Positions 17,101 to 25,752 of a DNA stretch of 64,000 bases are shown here, in pieces. A model generated the notes under the pieces. It ran no database searches and was not told where the DNA came from. It worked only from the letters and a program-made list of their open reading frames with translations. Location of the stretch: positions 372,001 to 436,000 of the forward strand of contig CAWDNV010000001.1 of NCBI GenBank assembly GCA_963803735.1. Direction: 5' to 3'. The stretch is from Palsa-189 sp963803735. Its GTDB lineage: Bacteria > Acidobacteriota > Terriglobia > Acidiferrales > UBA7541. The position numbers were made by a program, and so were the translations under genes. Each line of letters opens with the position of its first letter. Position 1 is the first letter of the stretch.

Positions 17101-20016
17101 TTATTTTTCCCGCAGCGGCGACCAGCGGACGCCCGCCGCGACAGTCGGCTGATAATACTCGCGCTGGATCATATATTGCGGCCCACCCTGATAGAAACCA
17201 AACACTTCGTTATTGAGATCCAGCCCATACGCAATGAATTCGAGTCCGTGAGAAAAGCGGACGCTGCCCTGCGCGTCGAGTTGGATATGAGAATAGAAGT
17301 AGACGTCGCCGAAGGGGCCCCTGAGGCCACCGGGAATCGGCGTCGATCCGTTGGTTCCATCCTGATAATTGTAGCTGTAGATGTTGGCCTGGTTATAGGA
17401 GAGACCGACGCGGATAGAGTATCGGCCACGATCGTAGGTCGGGCTGATGTTCCAGGTGTTCGGTGCGTTGCGTAGGAGTCTGGGATGATCCGAGCGACCG
17501 GGCAAGCCGCTTACGCGAGAAGTGGTATAGCCATAGTTCGCCGAAATACCGAGGCCGGAGAGTTTGCCGGGAAGGAACGTGAGGCGTTCCAGATAGGCAG
17601 CTTCGAAGCCGCCTACCGTTGCGTCGCCAGCGTTGATCGGCGTAGTCGTTGTATAAGTGCCCACTGGGGCAACGGGTGACGGCTGGAAATTCGTCAGAAC
17701 AACCTGTGTCGTCACGATAGGATCGGTGATGCGCTTGTAGAACAGGCCCGCCGAAACCATTCCAAAGGAATTGAGATAATGTTCGAAGAGAATGTCAAAA
17801 TTGTCGGCCGTCTCCGCTTTAAGGTTAGGATTTCCGAGTGTCGCCGTGTTCTTTACCGACCCCGGACTTCCAACAGTCGTGAAGGACACAGCTTGGGCAA
17901 TGTCCTGATATTGAGGACGCGAAAGACCGCGGCCATAGACGAAGCGAAGGGCATTGTTTGTGGTGAGGCCGTAGCGAAGCGAGGCACTCGGCAAGGTCTT
18001 CAGGTAGGAACCACTCGCCCTATCACTCAACGTTCCCGTGGTCGTGTCGAACGTTAAAGTCTTAAGATCCGTGTTCTCAAAGCGCACGCCAGCCACAATC
18101 CGAACACGGCTGCTTACGTCTAAGGTATCCATCAAGTATCCGGCGCCCACCTTCTCTGTGAGGTCGTAGTTGCCCGGATCGTTCCCGCGGGTGGTAGCGA
18201 TTCCAAAGATCGGATTCGTGTTCGCAAAGGCGAGCACATCCTGGTATCCGGGGTTTGGACCCAATTGGTACGCATTCATGTAGTAGTGGTGGTTCGTCAA
18301 GACACTCGGGAAGGTGGAAAACGGAACCGGCACATTAGGAGTTAGGCTATCGGTATACGTGTCATCATATTTGTGCGCATTGCGGAATTTCCCGCCGATT
18401 TCGATGGTGGAAAGATGAGAACCGATGTGATACCGCTTGGCCATTGATGCTGCCGCCTGAAGGTTCACTTGGGCGCTCTGGCCTAGTTGGCTTTGAATGT
18501 TGCTCAAAGAGAGATTCGCCGGGTTGTAGGCTTCCGTGAAGCAGGCGGGCGACCATTGCGGCTCAAAGCTATTCGTTGTGAGAGAAGGAGCGAATTGGCA
18601 CGAGCTGTTTGTAAGGCTTGAGCTAAAAATTGCCGTTCCATAACCTCGGTCCGTCTCGTGGGACCGACCGACCGAGAGATCCCAGGAAAACCACGTGGTT
18701 GTGAGAACGTGCTTGCCCCCGATTACAATGCTCCCGATTCCGTAGTCGGGGCGACGGCTTTGGGTGTTAAACGTTGCAGGCGAGCCGCAGCTCTCAAGCC
18801 CTGTCCCCTGGTCGATACTGCAGCCGTTGGAACCGAAAAGTGTGGGGGCGTTTGGGAATTGCGAGGGAGTTAGCGGGTTGAAAACCGGGGTGTCGTCCGT
18901 CAGTGAATAGGCCCACCGGTCGCCGTAGTTTTTGAATTCGGAGTATAAGCCGCGGAGGTAAATGTTCGAATCTGCCCCGATTTTGTAGTCGGCGCTACCG
19001 GTGAGTCCCCAGCGCGAGCGGTAGTAACGATATTCGCGGATGTCCTGAGAATCCTTCCAGAGAGCTGTCGCGCCATTTGGGAATGTAGCGACATCGGACA
19101 CCGGCTCGATGTCGTCAATTCCACGGCCATTCCAATCGTAAGAGCCACCGATGAGAAGACCCAGGCGCTTCTGGGCTCCAAATCGCTGACCGATAGTGCC
19201 CGTGGCCTCGGTGTCCCCACGGCCGTTGACGATGGGCGTATAGCCGCCCACCTCACCGAACGTCATGGTAGGACGTTCGCCAGCCGTCTTTGTCACAAGA
19301 TTGACCGAACCCCCGATGCCGTCAGCATCCATGTTGGCTTGCAATGTCTTATTAATTTCCACCGCCTCAACAATGTCGGCGGGAATCGCATCGAACTTGA
19401 TCTGGCGAACACCCTTCTCCGGCGACGGTACACTCATCCCGTCGATCGTCGTGTTCGTTAGTTGCGGTGCTGTGCCGCGAACCTGCACGTATTTACCTTC
19501 GCCCTCGTCGCGCTCAAGGGTCACGCTGGGCAATCGGCCGAGGGCATCCGCCATATTGGCGTTGGGCAAGCTGCGGATAACTTCCGCAGGAAGTACCTGG
19601 ACGATGTTATCGGCAGTGCGCTCTTGGTTAACCGACTCGGCTTCGGCGGAAGGGCGCTCCGCAGTGACAAGCACCTGCAGATTTTGGGATTGAACCTCCA
19701 GCTTGGCCTCGACACTCGCCGTCTGGTTTGCCACGACATCGACCGATTTCGTGAATGGCGCGAAACCGACGTAAGTGACCGTGATCGTGTAACTGCCCGG
19801 ATTGAGATCGTTGAGGAAAAACTGGCCCTGAACGTCCGACACCAGACTGGTGCCCACAGGCTCCAGGGAGACTTGAGCACCTTTCAATACTCCACCAGAG
19901 CTGTCTGTAACCGTTCCGGAGATCGTTCCCTTTTGCTGCTGCGCCGCAAGAACCGCGGGCCAAAGGCAGCTAACTGCGATCGCTAGTAATGACGCCAGAT
20001 GAGATACACGAATCAC
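17101..20016 (-). CDS. Large TonB-dependent receptor with carboxypeptidase-regulatory-like domain
   Basis: A 971-residue outer membrane receptor. A signal peptide (SLLAIAVSCLWPAVLAAQ) precedes a carboxypeptidase-regulatory-like fold ('GTISGTVTDSSGGVLKGAQV' through about residue 110), a plug domain (VQVRGTAPQLTNTTIDG, IEAV-type box) and a long barrel. The plug and the 'ALGRLPSVTLERDEGEGKYV' segment fit the Xanthomonas/Caulobacter-type receptors often used for carbohydrate uptake. The GTG at 20016 follows GGAGGGG; an ATG 51 codons upstream lies in sequence with no signal-peptide logic. It is divergent from two PAS-LuxR genes that may control it; that link is inference. Confidence 0.9.
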   Translation of the reverse strand: MIRVSHLASLLAIAVSCLWPAVLAAQQQKGTISGTVTDSSGGVLKGAQVSLEPVGTSLVSDVQGQFFLNDLNPGSYTITVTYVGFAPFTKSVDVVANQTASVEAKLEVQSQNLQVLVTAERPSAEAESVNQERTADNIVQVLPAEVIRSLPNANMADALGRLPSVTLERDEGEGKYVQVRGTAPQLTNTTIDGMSVPSPEKGVRQIKFDAIPADIVEAVEINKTLQANMDADGIGGSVNLVTKTAGERPTMTFGEVGGYTPIVNGRGDTEATGTIGQRFGAQKRLGLLIGGSYDWNGRGIDDIEPVSDVATFPNGATALWKDSQDIREYRYYRSRWGLTGSADYKIGADSNIYLRGLYSEFKNYGDRWAYSLTDDTPVFNPLTPSQFPNAPTLFGSNGCSIDQGTGLESCGSPATFNTQSRRPDYGIGSIVIGGKHVLTTTWFSWDLSVGRSHETDRGYGTAIFSSSLTNSSCQFAPSLTTNSFEPQWSPACFTEAYNPANLSLSNIQSQLGQSAQVNLQAAASMAKRYHIGSHLSTIEIGGKFRNAHKYDDTYTDSLTPNVPVPFSTFPSVLTNHHYYMNAYQLGPNPGYQDVLAFANTNPIFGIATTRGNDPGNYDLTEKVGAGYLMDTLDVSSRVRIVAGVRFENTDLKTLTFDTTTGTLSDRASGSYLKTLPSASLRYGLTTNNALRFVYGRGLSRPQYQDIAQAVSFTTVGSPGSVKNTATLGNPNLKAETADNFDILFEHYLNSFGMVSAGLFYKRITDPIVTTQVVLTNFQPSPVAPVGTYTTTTPINAGDATVGGFEAAYLERLTFLPGKLSGLGISANYGYTTSRVSGLPGRSDHPRLLRNAPNTWNISPTYDRGRYSIRVGLSYNQANIYSYNYQDGTNGSTPIPGGLRGPFGDVYFYSHIQLDAQGSVRFSHGLEFIAYGLDLNNEVFGFYQGGPQYMIQREYYQPTVAAGVRWSPLREK

Positions 20017-20400
20017 TTCGCCCCTCCGACTGTAAGTCGTTTGCACAACCCCGTGCGGCTGGAACAGTGCCTGTTGTGGATGAACGCCCGATGAATGGCA
20101 GGTTAAATCGCTGCGAACGAATTGAGGAAAACGGGAACGGGAAGCCGCGTGAGGATCACGGTCCGCCAAAACGCCGGTGGATTGAATCTAAAAAATGCGA
20201 GCGTTATTTCACATTCTAATAAATATTAGTGGCTCAGTTCCTGCCCAAGTGATCGCAGAATTAATATATATATATTGCGCGATTAGTGTATATTCCGTAA
20301 GTCCCCGGCGGCGATTTGTCCCTCGCCGTTTTATCAAACTCAAGCCTCATAACGCTTCGCGATTCGGCGATGGTCTATCGCTTAACTTGGGGGTAGCGGA
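20017..20400. promoter_or_regulatory. Divergent AT-rich control region with palindromes
   Basis: A 384-base gap between the large TonB receptor and the first PAS-LuxR gene. It includes a 14-base palindrome CTAATAAATATTAG at 20216-20229 and a second, AATATATATATATT, at 20263-20276, in an otherwise GC-rich region. These are reasonable places for promoters and regulator binding, but no binding protein can be assigned from sequence. Confidence 0.5.
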
Positions 20401-21273
20401 ATGCGGGCCGGAGACAAGGAAAATAGCTCTCTTTCGAGAGTCGCACTTGTAAGCGATCCACTTTATCGACCTGAACCAACGCTCTGTGGGCTTGGTGCGT
20501 CCTCGATAGGAGTGGCGATTGTTAATCGACAGATTCGCTTCTGTGCAATCAACCGCACGCTAGCTTCGTTTAATCGGGTTCCCGCCGAGGCTCACCTTGG
20601 CAAACCGCTCGATCCCATCATTGGCAAATTAGCTAACGTTGTGGGTGAGCGCATAGAACGTGTATTGCATACCGGGCAGGCTGTTACAGGCTTCGAGGTT
20701 TCAGGCAAGTTGCCCAGAAGACCGGATATTGGCTATTGGCTTGAAGATTACCTCCCGATATTCGATGAAAGTGGACGAATCTCGAATGTATGCGCGGTCG
20801 TTGTTGAGCTTACAAACCAAAAAAGAGTGGAGCAGCTATTACGAGACTGCCGGACGAAAACGCATCAACGCCTGACATCCATGCTTCGAGTGGCTCAGTC
20901 TGGAGTCAATCAGTGCTTACGCTCTGCTGCCCACGGTCGCACTCGTCAGATTGACATCGACCAAAACCTGAAGGCGTTTAGGCGCTTGACCAAAGGATTC
21001 CAGGAAATATTGGCGGAGATCACGGCGGTCGATCCCGCTCGCGACTTAGGCAAATCCGGAGGCGAGCTCCCTCCGAGCACGTTACCTCCCCGGCAAAGAA
21101 CGGTCCTCCAGCTTTTAGCCGAGGGAAAATCGCCCAAAGAAATAGCTTCGCTCTTGAACCTCAACCCAAACACGGTCAGGATTCACAAAACCAGAGTTTT
21201 CAAGAAATTGGGAATTGATTCACTGCCCGGCCTTGTTCGCTACGCAATCCGGAACGGACTAGTCGAGTTGTAG
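20401..21273 (+). CDS. PAS-LuxR transcriptional regulator
   Basis: A 290-residue protein with a PAS-like sensor domain (about residues 30-150, 'IGVAIVNRQIRFCAINRTLA' to 'YLPIFDESGRISNVCAVVVE') and a C-terminal LuxR helix-turn-helix (LPPRQRTVLQLLAEGKSPKE, then NPNTVRIHKTRVFKKLG). It lacks a receiver domain. GGGGGT precedes the ATG. It is followed at 129 bases by a clear paralogue on the same strand and faces a TonB receptor gene divergently, so control of that receptor is plausible but unproven. The PAS ligand is unknown. Confidence 0.85.
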   Translation: MRAGDKENSSLSRVALVSDPLYRPEPTLCGLGASSIGVAIVNRQIRFCAINRTLASFNRVPAEAHLGKPLDPIIGKLANVVGERIERVLHTGQAVTGFEVSGKLPRRPDIGYWLEDYLPIFDESGRISNVCAVVVELTNQKRVEQLLRDCRTKTHQRLTSMLRVAQSGVNQCLRSAAHGRTRQIDIDQNLKAFRRLTKGFQEILAEITAVDPARDLGKSGGELPPSTLPPRQRTVLQLLAEGKSPKEIASLLNLNPNTVRIHKTRVFKKLGIDSLPGLVRYAIRNGLVEL

Positions 21274-21402
21274 GCAAAACACATACTTGCCTTAATAGTT
21301 GAATTACGTTACATGTCCTACAACCTGGGACGAATAAGCAGACTTCAATAGGGCGCAAGAATCTGTATTGCTTCACGCGATTCTGGCGCAAGGCAAGGCA
21401 AC

Positions 21403-22179
21403 ATGGAACTGATGGACGTGGGGCTGGCCCATTTCTCGCGTCAAGTGCTAGACGGTCTCCTGGATTCGAATATTGGTTTCGCTGTTTTCGACGATCGGTT
21501 GCGATATCGGTTTGCAAACGAAGCTCTCGCAGAGCTTCACAGAGTTCCGGCAGAAGCTCATGAGGGCGAAAGCCTTCGCAGTATCGTTGGCGATGCCGCG
21601 TCCAGAATAGAGCCCGCGCTCGACGTCGTGTTCGATACCGGAAAGGTGCTTACCTGCTTTGAACTCGTCGGCAATGTTCCCACCAGGCCAGAGTTCGTCC
21701 ATTGGAGGGGCACTCACTTCCCAATCCGAGATGGGCGCGGAAAACTTAAACAGGTTGGTGTATTTGTAGTCGAGAGAGGGGCTCCAAAAGACGAGTATGG
21801 CGCAATGATGAGCACTCGGCCGTTCGAAAAGCTTTTGGTCAATGTGCGCCAGACGCCAGAGCGGCTAACAAGCTTCCCAACCCTCGGTGAATGCAGCCGC
21901 CCTGGCGCGGTTTCAGCGCGAATTATGGGTGGGCTGACAGAAGTCATTGCAAACTCCAAGGAATGTCCACATCCTCCGGCGGTAGTACTTACGTTTCGAG
22001 AACGGGAAATTCTACGTTTCCTGGCGAATGGAAATTCCAATAAACAGATTTCCGCCATTTTAAATATCAGCATAAAGACGGTGCAATTCCATCGCGCAAG
22101 CGTTTTTTCGAAGCTCAAATTGGATTCTCTGGCCGGCCTGGTGCGGTATGCCATTCGTAATCGAATCGTTGAACCGTAA
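21403..22179 (+). CDS. PAS-LuxR transcriptional regulator, tandem paralogue
   Basis: A 258-residue protein with the same plan as its upstream neighbour: PAS-like domain ('NIGFAVFDDRLRYRFANEAL', RVPAEAHEGE, 'THFPIRDGRGKLKQVGVFVV') and LuxR HTH (LTFREREILRFLANGNSNKQ, IKTVQFHRASVFSKL). Both proteins share RVPAEAH in the PAS domain and end in the same form (LVRYAIRN followed by a few residues), so they arose by duplication. The spacer between sensor and HTH differs, suggesting divergence of signal rather than of DNA target. Confidence 0.85.
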   Translation: MELMDVGLAHFSRQVLDGLLDSNIGFAVFDDRLRYRFANEALAELHRVPAEAHEGESLRSIVGDAASRIEPALDVVFDTGKVLTCFELVGNVPTRPEFVHWRGTHFPIRDGRGKLKQVGVFVVERGAPKDEYGAMMSTRPFEKLLVNVRQTPERLTSFPTLGECSRPGAVSARIMGGLTEVIANSKECPHPPAVVLTFREREILRFLANGNSNKQISAILNISIKTVQFHRASVFSKLKLDSLAGLVRYAIRNRIVEP

Positions 22180-22307
22180 ACAGCGCTAGTAAATTCCATC
22201 CAGGATTGACCTACTTTTTCAAAGCTTTGACGTGCCTCTTCCTTGACACCTTCTCGCGGCTGCCAGTAGACTCAAAATGCGCATGTTTTCGTTGGGGTTG
22301 GGTGATA

Positions 22308-22589
22308 ATGCTGTTATCGCGTGATTTCGTGGGGTATATGGCGAACGAGGTTGCGAAGCGCCTCGTCGCCAACAAGATGATCGAAGCCGGCAATCCTACT
22401 GTTTTGGCAGAACGTGTCCGCGTGAAAATGGCCGAGGAGCTTGGCATCGAAGACCGCTTGAACGAAGAAGTCCGCGAGATCCTTAGCCAGCATGCCGAAG
22501 AGATGCGCCGCACCGGGGTGTCTTACCAGGAGATGTATAAAAAGGTGAAAGGTGAGCTGGCGCGACAGCGCAAATTGATTCTGCGCTGA
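22308..22589 (+). CDS. DUF507 family protein (first of a pair)
   Basis: A 93-residue, charged, helical protein beginning MLLSRDFVGYMANEVAKRLV and ending 'EMYKKVKGELARQRKLILR', matching DUF507, a family of unknown function. GGGTGAT precedes the ATG at 22308; an in-frame start at 22206 would add an unlikely leader. A second DUF507 gene follows 50 bases downstream. The adjacent pair suggests the two products work together, perhaps as a heterodimer. Confidence 0.8.
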   Translation: MLLSRDFVGYMANEVAKRLVANKMIEAGNPTVLAERVRVKMAEELGIEDRLNEEVREILSQHAEEMRRTGVSYQEMYKKVKGELARQRKLILR

Positions 22590-22639
22590 GCGCCCTACGC
22601 GCGACGCAACTTGCCGTCCGATGTTGTTCGCGCAATCGT

Positions 22640-22945
22640 ATGCGATTAAGCCGGGAAAAAACCGTTCGTTTGTCCCACATCATTACTGACGTTCTCGTAG
22701 CTGGGGAGGATGTCGAGTTCATCGAGGACCGCGCCACCATTCGCCAGAATGTGGTGGAAATCTTGATTGGTCTGCTCAAGGAAGAAGAGCAAGTGGACGC
22801 GCAGGTCCGTCAGAAAATTGGTTCGCAGAAGAAAGAGATTCTCGAGGGCAGCGAGGAGTGGGAAGTCCTCTATCGTAAATATTACGGGGAGGAGATGCGA
22901 CGGATGGGCATCGCGCATCAACCAGCCGCCAGCGGCACTCGATAG
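22640..22945 (+). CDS. DUF507 family protein (second of a pair)
   Basis: A 101-residue helical protein opening MRLSREKTVRLSHIITDVLV and containing 'EILEGSEEWEVLYRKYYGEE', again DUF507-like. Function is unknown. It is related to but distinct from its upstream neighbour. A near-perfect bidirectional terminator follows its stop within about 57 bases. Confidence 0.8.
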   Translation: MRLSREKTVRLSHIITDVLVAGEDVEFIEDRATIRQNVVEILIGLLKEEEQVDAQVRQKIGSQKKEILEGSEEWEVLYRKYYGEEMRRMGIAHQPAASGTR

Positions 22946-23001
22946 GATCGAATTTGGTGGTACGGAACCGCCGCCTGATTGCGGCAAGAAATTGGCGACG
23001 A

Positions 23002-23044
23002 AAAGCAAAAGGGCGCTCGTTAAAAACGAGCGCCCTTTTGCTTT
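23002..23044. terminator. Bidirectional intrinsic terminator
   Basis: A perfect inverted repeat: arms of 20 bases (23002-23021 and 23025-23044) around a three-base AAA loop. The GC-rich core GGGCGCTCGTT pairs with AACGAGCGCCC and is flanked by A-rich and T-rich tracts, so it can terminate transcription from either side. It lies between the convergent DUF507 and M48 protease genes. Confidence 0.93.
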
Positions 23045-23055
23045 AATCTCTGCCC

Positions 23056-24357
23056 TTATTGATTAGGGGTGCTCTGCCCATTCGGATCATCCTCGGGACG
23101 CCGCTTTAGCGTCGGTCGATCCGGATCTTCAGAAGGAGAGTTGTCGCCGCCCTGCGCCCCGGGCTGCTGTCCGCCGCCTTGGCCTGCTTGTGGCTGGCCG
23201 CGTTCCGTGCGCGTACGCAGCGTGGGCCTATCCCTGGTTGTCTTGTCGTCGCGCAACTTATTTCGGTTCTCGATGCCACGCAAACGCGACTTCACGGTGT
23301 CAAATTCCGAAGTGGTCACGATGTACTGCTCTCGCGCCGGCAGCACGTTGCCAATTTCTTTCTGAATGGACACCACGCGCTCCGGCGTCGGCGGATGCGT
23401 GGAAAAAAACTTTGGCACTGTTCCCGGCTGGCGCTTCTCTTCGGCCTCGACCTTTTCGAAGAATGTCACGAATGCGTTCGGGTCATACCCCGCCGCGTAC
23501 ATGTATTGCAACCCGAGGTAGTCGGCTTCGTATTCCGCGTCTCGCGAGAACTTCAGGAAAGACATGGGGATGGCGAAGTTCAATCCTTCATAAAGTCCGT
23601 AACCCGCCCAGCCGCCCGGACCCAATAAGATCAGGGGGATAGTCGCCATTTGTGCGATCTCGCCCTTTGTAGCGTTCTTGGTGCCGTGCCGTGCCGCCAC
23701 GTGCGCAATTTCGTGCGCCATGACGCCCGCTAATTCAGCCTCTGAATCGGCGCGCAGGATCAAGCCGCTGTGCACGTAGAAAAATCCACCAGGCAGCGCA
23801 AACGCGTTCACCACATCGGAGTCGATCACTTTAATGGTGAAGGGAACCTTGGCATCCGAGTTGCGCACCAGGTTCTGGCCGACGCGGTTCACATATTCGG
23901 AAACGACCGGGTCATCGATCAGCTTCGATGAGCGCTCCACTTCCTGAGCCAGACCCTTGCCAAGCGCCATCTCGCGCTCGAGAGAATAGAAGTTGACCCC
24001 TTTGCCCACTCCGCGGTTGCCAATGGCATCTACGTCTGCTTTGGTGCCCGGTTTGACGTCGGGCTTGTCCTTTTGCGGAATAGGAGTGTCGTCTTTTTTC
24101 TTGGCGTCTTTTGATTGCGATTCCTTAGAGTCGCTCGGCGAAGTTCGCGTGGGAGCGGGCTGCTGTGCCGGGGGCGTCGGATCTTGCGTGGGCGCGCTCG
24201 GAGAAGTCTGAGGTGCAGGATTGGCTGGTGGCGGCGCCGGTTGCGAGGGCGCTTGCGCCGCAGCGATGACGGGAAAGACGAGTGCCCCGGCCAACGCCAG
24301 CCCTAAAATATTTCGGCTCCAAAAGCCGCTGCTTATAACGATACGCGACTGTGCCAT
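23056..24357 (-). CDS. M48 family metalloprotease
   Basis: A 433-residue secreted or membrane-anchored zinc protease. After a signal peptide (ILGLALAGALVFPVIAAAQ) comes a Pro/Ala/Gln-rich linker and a charged stretch, then the M48 domain with HEIAH and the third ligand in EYEADYLG. 'SDVVNAFALPGGFFYVHSGL' is typical of the BepA/LoiP group that degrades misfolded outer membrane proteins. The C-terminal 60 residues are low-complexity Gly/Gln/Pro. The ATG at 24357 opens MAQSRIVISS; a start 47 codons upstream was rejected. Confidence 0.88.
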   Translation of the reverse strand: MAQSRIVISSGFWSRNILGLALAGALVFPVIAAAQAPSQPAPPPANPAPQTSPSAPTQDPTPPAQQPAPTRTSPSDSKESQSKDAKKKDDTPIPQKDKPDVKPGTKADVDAIGNRGVGKGVNFYSLEREMALGKGLAQEVERSSKLIDDPVVSEYVNRVGQNLVRNSDAKVPFTIKVIDSDVVNAFALPGGFFYVHSGLILRADSEAELAGVMAHEIAHVAARHGTKNATKGEIAQMATIPLILLGPGGWAGYGLYEGLNFAIPMSFLKFSRDAEYEADYLGLQYMYAAGYDPNAFVTFFEKVEAEEKRQPGTVPKFFSTHPPTPERVVSIQKEIGNVLPAREQYIVTTSEFDTVKSRLRGIENRNKLRDDKTTRDRPTLRTRTERGQPQAGQGGGQQPGAQGGDNSPSEDPDRPTLKRRPEDDPNGQSTPNQ

Positions 24358-24665
24358 GGTTTTGCCCCCACCGCTTCGCTCTGTCGAATTATACATCCAG
24401 GCGAGCCCCGCGAATACAGGTCCCTTCCTTTGATGGCTACTATCCGACCCGGGTTTCCCGTCTGCTAAACAATTGTAGCCCAGGGCAGTCCCGGCCATCA
24501 GGCGTTAATCCCGAAAGCAAAGGCTGTACCTACGTTCAGTTGACAGCCCTTAGTGTCTGCCCCCAAGATTAAGATGCAAAGGCGAGCCTGCCTAAGCTAT
24601 CCGGGATATAGGTCTTTAGCACAGGCCGAGCCGGTCTGAACGCACTTCGGTGTGATCATTCAAAA
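24358..24665. other. Intergenic region between divergent genes
   Basis: About 308 bases that must hold promoters for the M48 protease and the small gene at 24666. A TTGTAGCCCAGGG segment at 24474-24486 resembles the start of hairpin repeats seen at 39899 and 45866, but the rest does not match well. Nothing else was recognised. Confidence 0.4.
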
Positions 24666-24887
24666 ATGTCTGTTTCCAAGGTACAGGTAGGCCAGGTTTG
24701 GAAGAAGGCAGGCAGCGAAGAGACTTTTCTCGTCACCCGCCTTTATAGCGAAGCATTGGCGACTTTCGCCGTTCTTCGCCCTGCCGGCAAGGAAAACGCT
24801 GCCATCCTTCGCATTAAAGTGGTTCGAAAAGGTACGGGCCAAGCCATTCCTGGTTTCTCTATGGCCCAGGATTCTGACGAATTCTAG
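24666..24887 (+). CDS. Small conserved-looking hypothetical protein
   Basis: A 73-residue protein opening MSVSKVQVGQVWKKAGSEET and rich in beta-strand-like stretches. I do not recognise a family. The reading frame has normal codon usage and sits in its own gap between two genes, convergent with the bshB1-like gene by nine bases. No strong ribosome binding site is visible. The 'VGQVWKK' opening and 'FLVTRLY' resemble small SH3-like barrels, which is only an impression. Confidence 0.55.
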   Translation: MSVSKVQVGQVWKKAGSEETFLVTRLYSEALATFAVLRPAGKENAAILRIKVVRKGTGQAIPGFSMAQDSDEF

Positions 24888-24896
24888 CTCGACTCC

Positions 24897-25616
24897 CTAA
24901 ATCGACCGCACTGGTATCTCCACCACATCGTCCACCTGCATAACTTCTTTCGTCAGGAATGGCTCTGCATATTCCACGCCGACCATTTCGCCATAGAACC
25001 GCGCAACCAGGTGAACCTCATGCACCAGACGGTCGAGCGGTATATACACTTTTGAGCGCCGCTCGCGCCCTTTCGGACGGAATTGTGACCCGTAGGCCAA
25101 AATCGCGCGCGTCCGCCGCGAAAACTCGCCCGATATGTCGACCACAAAAGAGGGCCGGACGGTGCGATCGTAGCTCGTCGAGTACAGAACTTTGAAAGGC
25201 CGGTAAGCTTCGCCCTCTAAGTCCAGCCTTTTCAATCCAGCCAGAAAACAACCCTCGTAGCCCAGCCGCGACGCCGTGTAATGATCGGGGTGCCTGCCCT
25301 CCCAATAGGGCAAGATCACGGTACGTGGCCGTAAAGCTCGGATGCGGCCCGCGATGGCCATTTTGTATTCCATGCGCATCTCAAGGCGCGCATCGGGCAG
25401 ACCGAGGTTCTCGCGATGCGTCACGCCCAGAATTCGGCCAGCCGCTGCAGCCTCTTTCCGGCGTGTTTCCGCCGTTCCGCGCGTGCCCATTTCTCCGCCC
25501 GTCAAATCCAAAATTCCAACTGAATAGCCCCGCCGAGCCATTTTGATCAGAGTCCCGCCACAGGTGAGTTCCACGTCGTCGGGATGTGCGGCTATCGCCA
25601 GCAGGTCCAGTTTCAT
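24897..25616 (-). CDS. bshB1: Bacillithiol biosynthesis deacetylase (BshB1-like)
   Basis: A 239-residue LmbE/PIG-L family zinc deacetylase. The AHPDDVE metal site is near the N-terminus and the partner HPDHYTAS near residue 115. 'LDLTGGEMGTRGTAETRRKE' is characteristic of BshB1, which removes acetyl from GlcNAc-malate in bacillithiol synthesis. GGAGG lies four bases from the ATG at 25616. No bshA or bshC is adjacent, so the pathway assignment rests on this sequence alone. Confidence 0.85.
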   Translation of the reverse strand: MKLDLLAIAAHPDDVELTCGGTLIKMARRGYSVGILDLTGGEMGTRGTAETRRKEAAAAGRILGVTHRENLGLPDARLEMRMEYKMAIAGRIRALRPRTVILPYWEGRHPDHYTASRLGYEGCFLAGLKRLDLEGEAYRPFKVLYSTSYDRTVRPSFVVDISGEFSRRTRAILAYGSQFRPKGRERRSKVYIPLDRLVHEVHLVARFYGEMVGVEYAEPFLTKEVMQVDDVVEIPVRSI

Positions 25617-25752
25617 CGCGCCTCCAACGGAAGTAAAAGCGGCCCGATTGTAGCGCACGGCGCTCCCGGGCCATTCCGAAGTGTGTGGCCTGAGTTAGGT
25701 CGCGACCCTTGCGAGTCGCCGCCTTCGGTATGTGCTACATTCCTGCCTCGGC

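Noticed and set aside
20195..20452. 85-codon frame across the AT-rich control region
   Set aside because: Overlaps the PAS-LuxR start and covers the palindromes; likely chance.
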